A DNA stretch of 64,000 nt. Origin: Myxococcaceae bacterium. GTDB lineage: Bacteria > Myxococcota > Myxococcia > Myxococcales > Myxococcaceae. The notes beneath the pieces were generated by a model. It made no database searches, had not been told where the DNA came from, and was given only the letters and a program-made list of their open reading frames with translations. The position numbers and the translations under genes are program-made. Position 1 is the stretch's first letter. Each line of letters starts with the position of its first letter. Location of the stretch: the NCBI GenBank assembly GCA_016926755.1, contig JAFGNZ010000048.1, positions 1 to 64,000 on the forward strand. Reading direction: 5' to 3'. Below, one piece after another: positions 1 through 8,730 of the stretch.

Positions 1-522
1 CTCGCGCAGCACCTCGGTGAGCGCCACCGCGGCCACCAGCGTCAGCTCCGGCGCGCGCTGCGGCGGCAGCTCCGGGCGGAGGATGGCGGAGAAGTAGAGG
101 TTGAGCCCCGGCGGCGACACCCACGTGCGCCCCCGCCGCCCCTTGCCCGCCGTCTGCTGCTCCGTCACCACCACCTCGCCGTGCTCGGCCCCCTCCTGCC
201 CCAGCCGGAAGGCCAGCTCGTTGGTGGAGGCCAGCGTCTCATGGAAGTGGAGGGTGTGGCCGAGATCGTGCGTGGAGAGCAGCGGCCTCAGCTCCAGCTC
301 CGTCAGCCGATCCGGCACCTCCACCAGGCGGTAGCCGCGCGCCGGCACCGCTTCGATCCGGTAGCCCTTTTCCCTCAGCGCCTCCACGTGCTTCCACACG
401 GCGGTGCGGGACAGGCCCAGCTTGCTGCAGAGCGCCTCGCCGGAGGTGAAGTCATCCCCACCATCGGCGAGGAAGCCCAGGATCAGCTCTTCCTGTGTCT
501 GCTCGGAGCTCTCAAGAGCCAT
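1..522 (-). CDS. birA: Biotin--[acetyl-CoA-carboxylase] ligase / biotin repressor, BirA (3' end cut off)
   Basis: Only the first 174 codons lie in the window; the gene continues past base 1. The N-terminal part (about residues 8-65) is a winged helix-turn-helix with the motif SRTAVWKHVEAL, as in repressor-type BirA. The catalytic domain then begins, with ETLASTNELA and the ligase signature GKGRRGRTWVSP, the loop that holds biotinyl-AMP. The enzyme would activate biotin with ATP and transfer it to the biotin carboxyl carrier protein of acetyl-CoA carboxylase. The HTH suggests it also represses biotin genes, as in E. coli. The start ATG at 522 is preceded by AGAGAGG. It lies 96 bases downstream of hom on the same strand and may be cotranscribed with it. 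The family assignment is secure; the C-terminus cannot be judged. Confidence 0.93.
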   Translation of the reverse strand, partial: MALESSEQTQEELILGFLADGGDDFTSGEALCSKLGLSRTAVWKHVEALREKGYRIEAVPARGYRLVEVPDRLTELELRPLLSTHDLGHTLHFHETLASTNELAFRLGQEGAEHGEVVVTEQQTAGKGRRGRTWVSPPGLNLYFSAILRPELPPQRAPELTLVAAVALTEVLRE

Positions 523-618
523 GGCGGCCTCTCTGGAAAGGAGGCCCAGGGTACGGAAGCCCCGCCCCGGCACGCAACGGGACGGGCCCGCCAGGGAGCG
601 CGCGGCACGCTCGAATGC

Positions 619-1944
619 TCAGCCGCCAGCACGCAGCACCCCGGGCCCCTCCTCGATGCGGATGAGCTGGGTGGGCGTGCGTGTGCTGCGCAGCGCGTCA
701 ATCCACTGCACGGCAGCCTGGACGTCCTGCTCCCGGGCGGTGTGGGTGAAGACGACGATGGTGGCGTGCGGATCCTCCGGCCGGGACGGGCGCTGGATGA
801 CGGAGGCCAGGCTCACGCCCTTCTCGCCGAGCACCGTGGCGATGCGGCCGAGGACGCCTGGCTCATCGCTCACGGAGAAGCGCAGGTAGTAGGGGCCGCG
901 CCGCTCGCTGGAGGGGATGCGAGGCACATCCTGCAGGTACGGCGAGCAGAGCATGGGCAACCGGCCCGAGACGCCGGCCAGCAGGTTGCGGCACATGTCG
1001 ATGATGTCCGACACGACGGCGCTGCCCGTGGGCAGCGAGCCCGCCCCCAGGCCGGAGAAGAGGGAGGCGCCGAGCGCCGCGGACTGGAGCAGCACCGCGT
1101 TGAAGGCGCCGCGCACGTCCGCCAGCGGGCTGGCCGAGGGGATGAAGGACGGGTGCACGCGCACGTCCAGGCCTTCGGGGTGGCGCCGGGCGGTGGCCAG
1201 CAGCTTGAGGACGTAGCCCGCCTCGCGGCCCAGCGTGATGTCCACCGGCCGCAGGGAGGTGATGCCCTCCACGTGCACGTCCTGGGGGGACACGCGCGCG
1301 GCGAAGGCCAGCGAGGCCAGCAGGCACAGCTTCTGCGCCGCGTCCATCCCGCTCACGTCCAGCGTGGGATCCGCCTCGGCGTAGCCCAGCTTCTGCGCCC
1401 GGGCCAGCGCGTCCTCGTACGTGGCGCCCTCGTCCGCCATGGCCGAGAGGATGAAGTTCGTCGTCCCGTTGACGATGCCGTGGATGGAGGACACCCGATC
1501 CGACGCGAGCGCCTCGCGCAGGGTGCGGATGATGGGGATGCCGCCGCAGACGGCGCCCTCGAAGTGCAGATCCAGGCCGCGCGCGAGCGCCTGGGAGAAG
1601 AGCTCCTCCCCGTGGGCGGTGAGCAGCGCCTTGTTGGCGGTGATGACGCTGCGCCCCGAGGCGATGGCCCGCTCCAGGTAGTCCTTGGCGGGTGACAGGC
1701 CGCCCATCAGCTCCACCACCACCGACACCTCGGGATCAGCGAGGATGGAGGCGATGTCCCGCGTAATGATCGCGGCGGGCACGTCCTCGGGCCGCGCCCG
1801 GCCCGCATCCCGCACGAGGATGTGGCGCACTCGCACCCGCGCCCCCAGGCGCCGCTCGATGTCCCGCGCGTGATCCGTGAGGATCCGGTACGTGCCGAGC
1901 CCTACGTTGCCCAGGCCCAGCAGCGCGATGCCGATCTCTTTCAT
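619..1944 (-). CDS. hom: Homoserine dehydrogenase with C-terminal ACT domain
   Basis: A 441-residue NAD(P)H-dependent enzyme that reduces aspartate semialdehyde to homoserine, the branch point to threonine and methionine. The N-terminus has the Rossmann loop GLGNVGLGTYRIL. The middle contains ITANKALL and GIVNGTTNFIL, typical of the family, and the conserved stretch YAEADPTLDV. The last 90 residues form an ACT domain (SVSDEPGVLGRIA), which normally gives allosteric control by threonine. Length matches monofunctional bacterial Hom proteins of about 430 residues; there is no fused aspartokinase. It starts 9 bases after the stop of an upstream lipoprotein gene, so it is probably cotranscribed with two lipoprotein genes of unrelated function. 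Confidence 0.96.
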   Translation of the reverse strand: MKEIGIALLGLGNVGLGTYRILTDHARDIERRLGARVRVRHILVRDAGRARPEDVPAAIITRDIASILADPEVSVVVELMGGLSPAKDYLERAIASGRSVITANKALLTAHGEELFSQALARGLDLHFEGAVCGGIPIIRTLREALASDRVSSIHGIVNGTTNFILSAMADEGATYEDALARAQKLGYAEADPTLDVSGMDAAQKLCLLASLAFAARVSPQDVHVEGITSLRPVDITLGREAGYVLKLLATARRHPEGLDVRVHPSFIPSASPLADVRGAFNAVLLQSAALGASLFSGLGAGSLPTGSAVVSDIIDMCRNLLAGVSGRLPMLCSPYLQDVPRIPSSERRGPYYLRFSVSDEPGVLGRIATVLGEKGVSLASVIQRPSRPEDPHATIVVFTHTAREQDVQAAVQWIDALRSTRTPTQLIRIEEGPGVLRAGG

Positions 1945-1953
1945 GATCTCCCC

Positions 1954-2553
1954 TCAGCCCTGCCCTGACTTCGTCTTGTAGGCCGTCAGCTCCAGCCACG
2001 TCTGCGGAATCCGCCGCCCCCCCCGCTCGGCATCCAGCTGGATGCGGACGATGCCCACGCCGGGCGCGAAGGTGAACGTGTTGATGAGCGTGGTGTCCGC
2101 GTCCACGCGGTTGCGCCCCTCCACCTCGACGCAGTTCTGGAACACGCCCGCGGGCGCCTCGCAGGGACCGCCGGCGCGGAGGATCTGGTAGCGCTCCGTG
2201 GAGGAGACCGACACCACGTTCGTCCACGAGCGCCCGGTCTCCACCGGCCCGCGCAGCAGGTAGCGCTTCTGGTCCCGGATCCCGAAGCTGTCCACCCTGA
2301 GCTGGCCGCCCTGGCTGTCGTGGAAGAAGCCCTCCTCCTCCTTGAGGATCTTCACCTCCACCTGCTTGTCACTCCGGCCGTTCACCGCGTACGTCCAGCT
2401 GTTGCCCACGGCCAGCGGGTAGTAGTCGGCCACCGACCCGGCGCCCTCCGACTCCCGCGGCGGCTGCTCCGCCGCGGTATTGCTGGCGCAACCACTCCAC
2501 CCCAGGGCCGCGGCCACCAGGGCCAGCCCACCAACGACAGAAGAGACCTTCAT
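1954..2553 (-). CDS. Hypothetical lipoprotein, 199 aa
   Basis: The N-terminus is a clear lipoprotein signal peptide ending in LGWSGC, so the mature protein should begin at Cys22 and be membrane-anchored. After a short linker the body contains DYYPLAVGNSWTYAV, a motif seen in many predicted secreted beta-rich proteins of delta-proteobacteria, followed by alternating strands. No catalytic residues were recognised. Two cysteines (in GGPCEA and FQNCVE) could form a disulfide. The gene starts 3 bases after the stop of the HEAT-repeat lipoprotein gene and ends 9 bases before hom, so it belongs to the same transcription unit. Function unknown. Confidence 0.85.
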   Translation of the reverse strand: MKVSSVVGGLALVAAALGWSGCASNTAAEQPPRESEGAGSVADYYPLAVGNSWTYAVNGRSDKQVEVKILKEEEGFFHDSQGGQLRVDSFGIRDQKRYLLRGPVETGRSWTNVVSVSSTERYQILRAGGPCEAPAGVFQNCVEVEGRNRVDADTTLINTFTFAPGVGIVRIQLDAERGGRRIPQTWLELTAYKTKSGQG

Positions 2554-2556
2554 TTT

Positions 2557-3471
2557 TCAGTGATCCGCGGGGGTCGTCCCACGCGCCTCCGGTGTAGCCA
2601 GCTTGCGTGATGCATAGAGCGTGTCCAGCGCCTGCTGCGCCGCCGCCTGGATGGCCGGCTGATCGTGCCCCTGCGCCACGGTGAAGAGGTACGCCTCCGC
2701 CTCCGCGCCGCCGATCTCCCCGAGCGCGAAGACGATCTCCTGCAGGAAGCCAACCTCCTTGCCCTTGGACAGATCGATGAGCGCGGGCACGGCGCCAGGC
2801 GTGCGCATCTCCACCAGCGCCCCGATGGCCCGGCGCACCGTCTCCGCCTCGTTCGACTTGAGCTGCTCGATGAGCAGCGGCGCGGCCGCCGGGTGCCGGC
2901 GCTCGGCCAGCGCGCGCAGGGCGAACTCGCGGACGCGCGGATCCGTCGCCTGGAGATCCCGCACCAGCCCGACGTTGTCCCGCTCCAGCGCCGCAAGCTG
3001 CAGCGCGGCCGACTCGGACACCTGCCGCAGCGCCGACTCCAGCGCCGCGTGCAGCGCCTCGCGCCGCCCCTCGGGCGTCTCCGCGCCCAGCCGGATCTCC
3101 CCCAGCCCCACCACCTCGTAGCGCTCGGGCAGCTCCCCGCCGAAGCGCTCCAGCACCAGGGTGGCGCCGACCTCGGCGTAGGTGTGCCGGCCGTCGTCCT
3201 TCAGCAGCTCGCGGGTGAAGGGCAGCTCCAGGGTGAGCCGCCACCCGCGCCGAGGGCCTGGCTCCTTGCCCTGGGTGAGCTCGAAGCGCTTGCTGGACTC
3301 CAGGGCCTGGCGAAAGAGGGCGCGCACCTGCTCCGGCCCCAGCGCGAGCTGGGAGTTGTCCGTCAGCGTCTCCCCCGACAGCCGCACCTCCTCCACCGGG
3401 TAGCGCGGCGCCTGGGAACGGCAGGCGCCGAGCAGCAGGACGCAGGCGGTGAGGAGCAGGGCCGGCTTCAT
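2557..3471 (-). CDS. HEAT-repeat lipoprotein
   Basis: A 304-residue protein starting at the ATG at 3471; a longer frame to 3501 exists, but MKPALLLTACVLLLGAC is a textbook lipoprotein signal with the lipid-modified Cys at position 17. The central part (about 40-160) is a beta-rich region of unknown type. Residues about 165-290 carry three HEAT-like helical repeats (for example VREFALRALAERRHPAA and VRRAIGALVEMRTPGAV), which usually bind proteins. It is the first gene of the apparent lipoprotein-lipoprotein-hom-birA unit. No enzymatic motif was seen; a scaffold role at the envelope is only a guess. Confidence 0.85.
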   Translation of the reverse strand: MKPALLLTACVLLLGACRSQAPRYPVEEVRLSGETLTDNSQLALGPEQVRALFRQALESSKRFELTQGKEPGPRRGWRLTLELPFTRELLKDDGRHTYAEVGATLVLERFGGELPERYEVVGLGEIRLGAETPEGRREALHAALESALRQVSESAALQLAALERDNVGLVRDLQATDPRVREFALRALAERRHPAAAPLLIEQLKSNEAETVRRAIGALVEMRTPGAVPALIDLSKGKEVGFLQEIVFALGEIGGAEAEAYLFTVAQGHDQPAIQAAAQQALDTLYASRKLATPEARGTTPADH

Positions 3472-3518
3472 GGCCCTCTTAAAATACCCCACTCTCCCCA
3501 CCCGCGTCCCGCGCTGCG

Positions 3519-5435
3519 TCAGGTGGCGCTCCCCTCGGACGAGCCGCTGCTTGGCGGAGGCGGCGGTGGCGGCGGAGGCTCGGGCGCCCGGGGGGCCTCG
3601 CCCCCTGCGGAGCCTCCTTCACCGGAGGGCGCAGCCGCGGCGGGCGCCCCTTCGGTGGGAGCAGCTCCCGCGGGGGCGGCACCGGGCGCACCGGCCTCGG
3701 CCCCACGGCTGCCACGGCCGCGACGGCCCCGGCGGCGGCGGCGGCGGCGCTTGCGATCACCCGGCGCGGCGCCTCCCTCGGCGGGCGGCGCCCCCTCGGG
3801 ACGACCCGCCCCACCCACGAAGGCGCTCGCGGCCTCGAGATCCTCGTCCTCCCCCTCCTCTTCGCCCTCTTCGCCCTCTTCGCCCTCTTCGCCCTCCTCG
3901 CCCTCCTCCTCGGACGCGGCCAGGGGCTCGGCGGGCGCGGGCGCGGGCACGGCCTCGCGGCGCGGCTCCACTGCCTCCTGGGGCTTGGACTCCTCCTCGC
4001 CAGCCTCCTCGCCCTCGCGCTCGGCCTCGAGCTCGGGAGCGGGCGCGGCCTTGGCCTTGGCCTTGCGAGGCGGCTCCGCTCCCCCCTCCTCGCGCGCCTG
4101 CTTCTCGCGCTGGCGCTCCTCGCGCCGGCGCTGCGCCTCCTCGGCGTCCAGCCGCGCCGCCTCGAAGAAGCGCTCGTCCAGATCGAACAGCTCCACCTGG
4201 GTGACGGTGACTGCTGTCTTCGCCTCGAGGAACTTCTCGCCCAGCGCGTCGCCGCACCACAGCATCACCAGCGCGCCGCTGGCCTGCGCCTCGGAGCGCG
4301 CGTCGCCGCGCACATCCCCCGCGCTCACCAGCAGGCCCACCTGCGCCGAGTAGTGGCCGAGATCCCGCCGCAGCTCCTGCACCGTCTTGCGATCGATGGA
4401 GGGGGCGCCCTTGAGCATCCGCACCGCGTAGCGCAGCTCCACGCTGCCCTCGCGCTTGCGCGCGGTGAGCAGCGGGCCTTCCTTGGAGCGCTTGGCCACC
4501 TTCAGCTCGCGGAAGTGCAGCGCGTGCATCATCTTCACGACGGACTTCTCGAAGGTGCCCACGTCCGCATCGCCCAGGCGCTTGCGCAGCGCGCGAGCGA
4601 CGGAGCGACGCGCGTCCTTGAGCGTCGTCTTGAGCGTGGTGAGCAGCGCCTGATCCACCGGGGCCTCGGCGCCGGCGGCCGCCGCGGCCTTGCCGAGCAC
4701 CGGGCGCCCATCCTGCAGCGGGATCCCCAGCGCCGCGGCGAACGCGGCCTGCAGCTCCAGCGGTGGCGGCTCGCTGGGCGCGCCCGCGCGCTCCAGGGTC
4801 ACCACCTCGCTGGTGTGCTTGTTGAAGGCGAACTGGGGACGGCGGCCCGCGTCGATGCGGCGCTGGTTGTCCTCCAGCAGCGCGGTGAGCACCACCTCCA
4901 CGGTGATGTCCTCGGGCGCCAGCTCGCGCGAGCGCGCACGCTCGATGAGCTGCTCGGCGCGCAGCCCGCCCTCCGCCTCGCTGAGGATCTCGAACACCAC
5001 CTCGGGAAGTGGCGGGAACCGGCGCTTGCGGCCACCCCGCTGCTCCTCCTCCTCCTCCCGGCGGCGCTTGCGCTCTCCGCCTCGACCCGCCACGCGCACG
5101 TGATCGTTGCGGGGCTCCGGGTGGCGCTCCACCGGACGCAGCGGAGGCAGCTCCTCCTCCGGATGGGGCTCCACCACCCCTGTCTGCGCCAATGCCTCGG
5201 GATCCTCCGGCAGCGACCAGTCCGCCAGAGCGAAGGTATCCTTCGCGGTCACGATCACCTTGCGATCGCGCGTCCTTCGTGCCATCGCGGCCAGGCGCGA
5301 CAGCATGGTCATCTCTGGCGTTTTCCCTACGTGGGACAGCAGGTTCTGAGCGATGGATTTCTCAGTAATTTCCAGAAAGTGGAGGGGGTGACCTTCGCTC
5401 TCCAGGATTCGGAGCGCGGCCTCGTAAAATGTCAT
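3519..5435 (-). CDS. HARE-HTH protein with Mrr-like nuclease-fold domain and charged low-complexity tail
   Basis: A 638-residue protein. Residues 1-72 resemble a HARE-HTH domain (MTFYEAALRILESEG, then LEIT and GKTPEMTM), the fold also found in RNA polymerase delta subunit and at the front of some restriction enzymes. Residues about 141-218 look like a second, more divergent copy. Residues about 290-400 resemble an Mrr-type nuclease fold: a strand VELRYAVRML where Mrr proteins have the Q-x-K core, a helix KTVQELRRDLGHY, then VGLLVSAGDVRGDARSEA and a final WCGDALGEKFLE. The usual catalytic lysine appears to be arginine, so nuclease activity is doubtful. From about residue 420 the protein is low complexity: coiled coil rich in E/R/Q, an acidic EEG repeat, and a polyarginine run near residue 580. 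It is divergent from the gene at 5546. A nucleic-acid-binding role is inferred. Confidence 0.75.
   Translation of the reverse strand: MTFYEAALRILESEGHPLHFLEITEKSIAQNLLSHVGKTPEMTMLSRLAAMARRTRDRKVIVTAKDTFALADWSLPEDPEALAQTGVVEPHPEEELPPLRPVERHPEPRNDHVRVAGRGGERKRRREEEEEQRGGRKRRFPPLPEVVFEILSEAEGGLRAEQLIERARSRELAPEDITVEVVLTALLEDNQRRIDAGRRPQFAFNKHTSEVVTLERAGAPSEPPPLELQAAFAAALGIPLQDGRPVLGKAAAAAGAEAPVDQALLTTLKTTLKDARRSVARALRKRLGDADVGTFEKSVVKMMHALHFRELKVAKRSKEGPLLTARKREGSVELRYAVRMLKGAPSIDRKTVQELRRDLGHYSAQVGLLVSAGDVRGDARSEAQASGALVMLWCGDALGEKFLEAKTAVTVTQVELFDLDERFFEAARLDAEEAQRRREERQREKQAREEGGAEPPRKAKAKAAPAPELEAEREGEEAGEEESKPQEAVEPRREAVPAPAPAEPLAASEEEGEEGEEGEEGEEGEEEGEDEDLEAASAFVGGAGRPEGAPPAEGGAAPGDRKRRRRRRRGRRGRGSRGAEAGAPGAAPAGAAPTEGAPAAAAPSGEGGSAGGEAPRAPEPPPPPPPPPSSGSSEGSAT
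3861..3905. repeat. In-frame 9-bp tandem repeat
   Basis: Four exact copies of TTCGCCCTC followed by one variant (CTCGCCCTC), read on the plus strand. On the coding minus strand each unit gives Glu-Gly-Glu, producing an acidic run in the C-terminal tail of the HARE-HTH protein. Length changes by slippage would keep the frame. Confidence 0.85.
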
Positions 5436-5463
5436 CGACTATTCCCCAAGAATTTCGAACGGT

Positions 5464-5475
5464 TACAAAAATGTA
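5464..5475. promoter_or_regulatory. Palindrome in divergent promoter region
   Basis: The 110-base gap between the divergent genes at 5435 and 5546 is unusually AT-rich for this window. It contains the perfect inverted repeat TACA-AAAA-TGTA, about 30 bases upstream of the HARE-HTH start. It could be an operator or part of a minus-strand promoter; no experimental support can be seen. Confidence 0.3.
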
Positions 5476-5545
5476 GGTCCGTATGGGCGGCGGATGGTAG
5501 CCACCGGTATTCTGGCTTGTCAACGAAGGGAAACGAAGGGAAAGG

Positions 5546-7735
5546 ATGACCCGGTTCCGACTCGGACAGCGCTGGAAGCGCGAACCCACGGCCGCCCCAG
5601 TGGATTCCATCGCCTTGGAGCTCGATGGCGTGAATCTGCTTGCCGGCGCGGTGGAGGAGCCGCTCGCGGAGGTGGTGCCCTCCCTGGTGGGGGCGGCCGC
5701 GGCGCTGCGTGCGGGCCGCCGCCGGCTGGTCCAGGTGTCGCTGGCCGAGGCCAGCCTGGAGCTGGTGGTGCGGCGCGCCGGGCCGGAGGTGGAGCTGTCC
5801 GTGGCGAGCCTGGGGCGTCCAGCCCGCCTGCTGCGCCCCCCGGTATGGGTGGAGCTCGAGGAGTTCGCCCAGGCGGCGCGGGAGTGCGCGGAGGGTTTCC
5901 TGGAGGACATTGAGGAGGCGGCGCCCGGAGCGCTCCCCTCCTCCGTCTCCCGGGGGCTGAGCGAGGCGCTGCGCCTGCTCGGGGGCCCGGTGAGCACGCC
6001 GCGTGAGGCCCCGCCCGAGCCCTTCACCCGCCGCGTGGAGCCCCCCGAGGAGCTGGGCTTCGGCTTCGAGCTGAAGGATCCGGCGGATCTGCTGCGCACC
6101 TATGAGAAGGGACAGGGCGCGGCGCTGGGCTCGCTGCTGTGCTCGGGCGAGGTGTGGCTGTCGCTGCCGGGCCGGCCTCAGGCGTGGCGCGCCCCGGGCC
6201 CGCCCTTCCTCACGGCGCTGGAGCTCTCCCGGCAGGCCGGGGAGCTGGCGCGCGCGGTGGAGCTGGGCGAGCCGCGCTTCTTCCTCGAGTTGGGAGGGGT
6301 ACGCCCGGCGCTGGCGCTGGAGCTGAGCGCGGGCCGGGGAAAGCTGGGCGCCGGCGCGGCCTTCCCGCTGGATGGCTCGGCGCTGGCCGCGGCGATGTTC
6401 CACCTGGGCCACACCCTGGCGCTGGCCGTCGCCGAGCGGGAGCGGAGCCAGTCCAGCAACCCCTACCTGGTGGAGCTGACCGAGCGTTGCCGCGAGGGGC
6501 TCTCCCACCTGCGAGGCGCCGTCCAGCCTCCCGAGGACTCTGGCGAGGCGCGGGGGCGCAACCGCTCCTCCCGCCGCACCGGGCGCCCCATCCCCGCCCC
6601 CGGCCGCCTGCGCCGGCTGCGCTTCGACAAGCGCTGGGAGCAGCGGAGACTGGCCGGCGCGGAGACGGCGCAGCTCCTGTTGAGCCGCCAGGGCCCCGTG
6701 TTCTGCTCGCGCGAGCGGGCCTGCGCCTTCGCGCGCAAGGATGGGAAGGTGCTGTGGAGCCGCGAGGCGAGCCAGGGCGTCGCGGCCTCGGCGGACGGGT
6801 ACGTGGTGACGGCGGACGCGGACCGCGTCTACTGCTTCGTGGGCGCGGGGGCGAGCGCGCGGTGGCTGCACGATCATGACGGCCTGCCGTTGGGCCCGCA
6901 GCTGGTGCGCCAGGAGGGGCTGCTGATCACCCTGTCCGATGACCGCACGGTGCTGGCCTTCGCCGAGGCGGCGGGCCGCGAGGTGTGGCGCCTGGCGCCC
7001 TCGCGCACCCAGCGCAGCTGGCTGGCGATCCAGGGCCACCGGGCGCTGCTGTCCACGGACGCGGGCTACCTGTACGGGCTGGACACCGCGGATGGCCAGG
7101 TGCGCTACCGCATGCGCGCGCCGCTGCCCTTCCAGGGAACGCCGGTGGCCTGGGGCAAGCGCTTCGTGGCGACGCTCGGCAAGGGCACGCACCACGCGCT
7201 GCTGCTCGCGGACGCGCACAGCGGGGACGTGGCGTGGACGCGCGAGTTCCAGCTGGCCACGCCCTCCGCCCCGCTGCCGGTCCGCACGCGCGTCTACCTC
7301 GCCGGGGAGCAGGATCTGGAGGGCGTGCTGCTGTGCCTGGATCTGCGCGGGAGGGTGCTCTGGGAGCGCCCGCTGCACCTGGGCGCGGGGCCCTTCGCGC
7401 TAGCCCCCCTGCCGCGTGGGGTGCTGGTCACCTCCGCCAACGGCTCGGCGGCGCGGGTGGACACCACCGGAGAGCTGGACTGGCGCGTGGGCGCCGTGGG
7501 AGAGCCGCTCGCCATGGCGCTGCCGGCACGCACCTCGCGCGGCGTGGTGCTCATCCCGGGCGAACAGGTGCGCGCGGTGGATCCGCGCGGCGGGCAGGTG
7601 CTGGCCGAGGTGCGCGCCGGGGCGGGGCTCGTGGCCCTCCAGACGGACTCCCGGCTCGGGCTCTACTTCCTGGACGACTCCGGCTCGCTGTCCGCCTACC
7701 AGCTCATGTCCCACTTCGCCGTGGTGGAGGGCTGA
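5546..7735 (+). CDS. PQQ-like beta-propeller protein with novel N-terminal half
   Basis: A 729-residue protein without a signal peptide, so probably cytoplasmic. Residues about 360-725 are WD/PQQ-like blades: repeated strands such as GKVLWSREAS, GREVWRLAPS, DTADGQVRYR and SGDVAWTREF, each pairing an Asp/Gly turn with a Trp or aromatic. This is the pattern of PQQ-binding-like propellers (also BamB), although the quinone-binding residues of true dehydrogenases are not evident. The first 350 residues are rich in Ala, Leu and Glu and match no family I recognise. The start ATG follows GGGAAAGG, and a 10-base direct repeat (AACGAAGGGA, twice, 5522-5541) sits just upstream. Probably a scaffold or sensor; function unknown. 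Confidence 0.8.
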   Translation: MTRFRLGQRWKREPTAAPVDSIALELDGVNLLAGAVEEPLAEVVPSLVGAAAALRAGRRRLVQVSLAEASLELVVRRAGPEVELSVASLGRPARLLRPPVWVELEEFAQAARECAEGFLEDIEEAAPGALPSSVSRGLSEALRLLGGPVSTPREAPPEPFTRRVEPPEELGFGFELKDPADLLRTYEKGQGAALGSLLCSGEVWLSLPGRPQAWRAPGPPFLTALELSRQAGELARAVELGEPRFFLELGGVRPALALELSAGRGKLGAGAAFPLDGSALAAAMFHLGHTLALAVAERERSQSSNPYLVELTERCREGLSHLRGAVQPPEDSGEARGRNRSSRRTGRPIPAPGRLRRLRFDKRWEQRRLAGAETAQLLLSRQGPVFCSRERACAFARKDGKVLWSREASQGVAASADGYVVTADADRVYCFVGAGASARWLHDHDGLPLGPQLVRQEGLLITLSDDRTVLAFAEAAGREVWRLAPSRTQRSWLAIQGHRALLSTDAGYLYGLDTADGQVRYRMRAPLPFQGTPVAWGKRFVATLGKGTHHALLLADAHSGDVAWTREFQLATPSAPLPVRTRVYLAGEQDLEGVLLCLDLRGRVLWERPLHLGAGPFALAPLPRGVLVTSANGSAARVDTTGELDWRVGAVGEPLAMALPARTSRGVVLIPGEQVRAVDPRGGQVLAEVRAGAGLVALQTDSRLGLYFLDDSGSLSAYQLMSHFAVVEG

Positions 7736-7762
7736 GCGGCCAGGGCCGGGCGGGGAGGCCGC
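7736..7762. terminator. Hairpin between convergent genes
   Basis: GCGGCC at 7736-7741 pairs with GGCCGC at 7757-7762 around a 15-base loop, directly after the stop of the propeller gene and before the stop of the convergent gene at 7769. No T-tract follows, so it may act only as a weak or factor-assisted terminator. Confidence 0.35.
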
Positions 7763-7768
7763 GGCCTG

Positions 7769-8677
7769 CTACCGGGCCGCCTTGGAGGGATCGATCTCCT
7801 CCTCCGCGCGCTCCTCCTCCGTGGCGCCCTCCCACTTCATGCCCTGGCTGAGCTTCCAGTCCGAGGGCACGTCCAGCTTCCACAGGTAGGTGGAGCTCGC
7901 GGTGCCTCCCGAGGCGGCGCGCGAGCTCACCTTGAAGGTGATCTCCATCTTCGCCACCTCGCTGGGCACCAGGTCCATGTCGTAGTGGCCCAGCACCATC
8001 TGCGGCGGGAACTCGGAGATGTAGCGCTCGGGGTAGTCGATCTTGTTGGCCGGCTCGGTCCCCCGCATCTCGCCGATCAGCTTGCCCTTGGCGTCCGTGA
8101 GCTTCCACGCCGCCTCGAAGGAGGCGCTGGTGACCATCTTCTTCACCTTGCCGTCCTCCTTCAGGTCGCGCTGGGCACCCCAGAGCACCAGCTGGAAGCG
8201 CACCTGCGGCTGGCCCTGCACCATCACCACATCCGAGGAGACCACATCCAGGCGCATCCCCTTGTCCGTGGCCGTCCACACCGGCTGGTAGCGGCCCTTG
8301 CGGAACACGTCGAACAGCTTGCGCGTGTACTCGTAGACCGCCTTGCGCTCCACGAGCTTCTCGTCCTTGCCGCCCTCGGCCCTGCGCTCCACCTCGGAGA
8401 TGTACGAGTCGAACTCCTTGTTGCCCTTGTACCGGGTCAGGTGGCCCTCCACCTGCTCGAACCAGGCCTTGAAGAAGGCGTTCACCTCCTCCCGGTAGGC
8501 GTTCTCATCCGGGTTGGTACGCAGCCACCCTACCCGCTCCAGGTAGTCCTTCTGGATGCGGGCCATGTCCGCCTCCCGCTGGGCCTCCAAGGTCTGGGCG
8601 CTCAGCCTCCGGTAGAACAGGACCGAGGCGACGATCACACCTGCGAGGATGACGAGGACACCGAAGTAACGCTTCAC
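7769..8677 (-). CDS. Membrane-anchored hypothetical protein, 302 aa
   Basis: The first 28 residues form one membrane anchor (YFGVLVILAGVIVASVLFY) preceded by KR, so the body should lie outside the cytoplasmic membrane. Residues about 30-110 are charged and probably helical (AQREADMARIQKDYLERVG). Residues about 115-280 are predicted beta-rich, and the C-terminus is acidic (EEERAEEEID). No family was recognised and no catalytic motif seen. It ends convergent to the propeller gene and is divergent from the MetX-like gene, with a 53-base gap that must hold both promoters. It appears to be a single-gene transcription unit. Confidence 0.75.
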   Translation of the reverse strand: MKRYFGVLVILAGVIVASVLFYRRLSAQTLEAQREADMARIQKDYLERVGWLRTNPDENAYREEVNAFFKAWFEQVEGHLTRYKGNKEFDSYISEVERRAEGGKDEKLVERKAVYEYTRKLFDVFRKGRYQPVWTATDKGMRLDVVSSDVVMVQGQPQVRFQLVLWGAQRDLKEDGKVKKMVTSASFEAAWKLTDAKGKLIGEMRGTEPANKIDYPERYISEFPPQMVLGHYDMDLVPSEVAKMEITFKVSSRAASGGTASSTYLWKLDVPSDWKLSQGMKWEGATEEERAEEEIDPSKAAR

Positions 8678-8730
8678 GCGGAGACTCTCCTTAGGCGTTC
8701 GGGCGCACAGTGATAGAAGAATTCCCCTGA

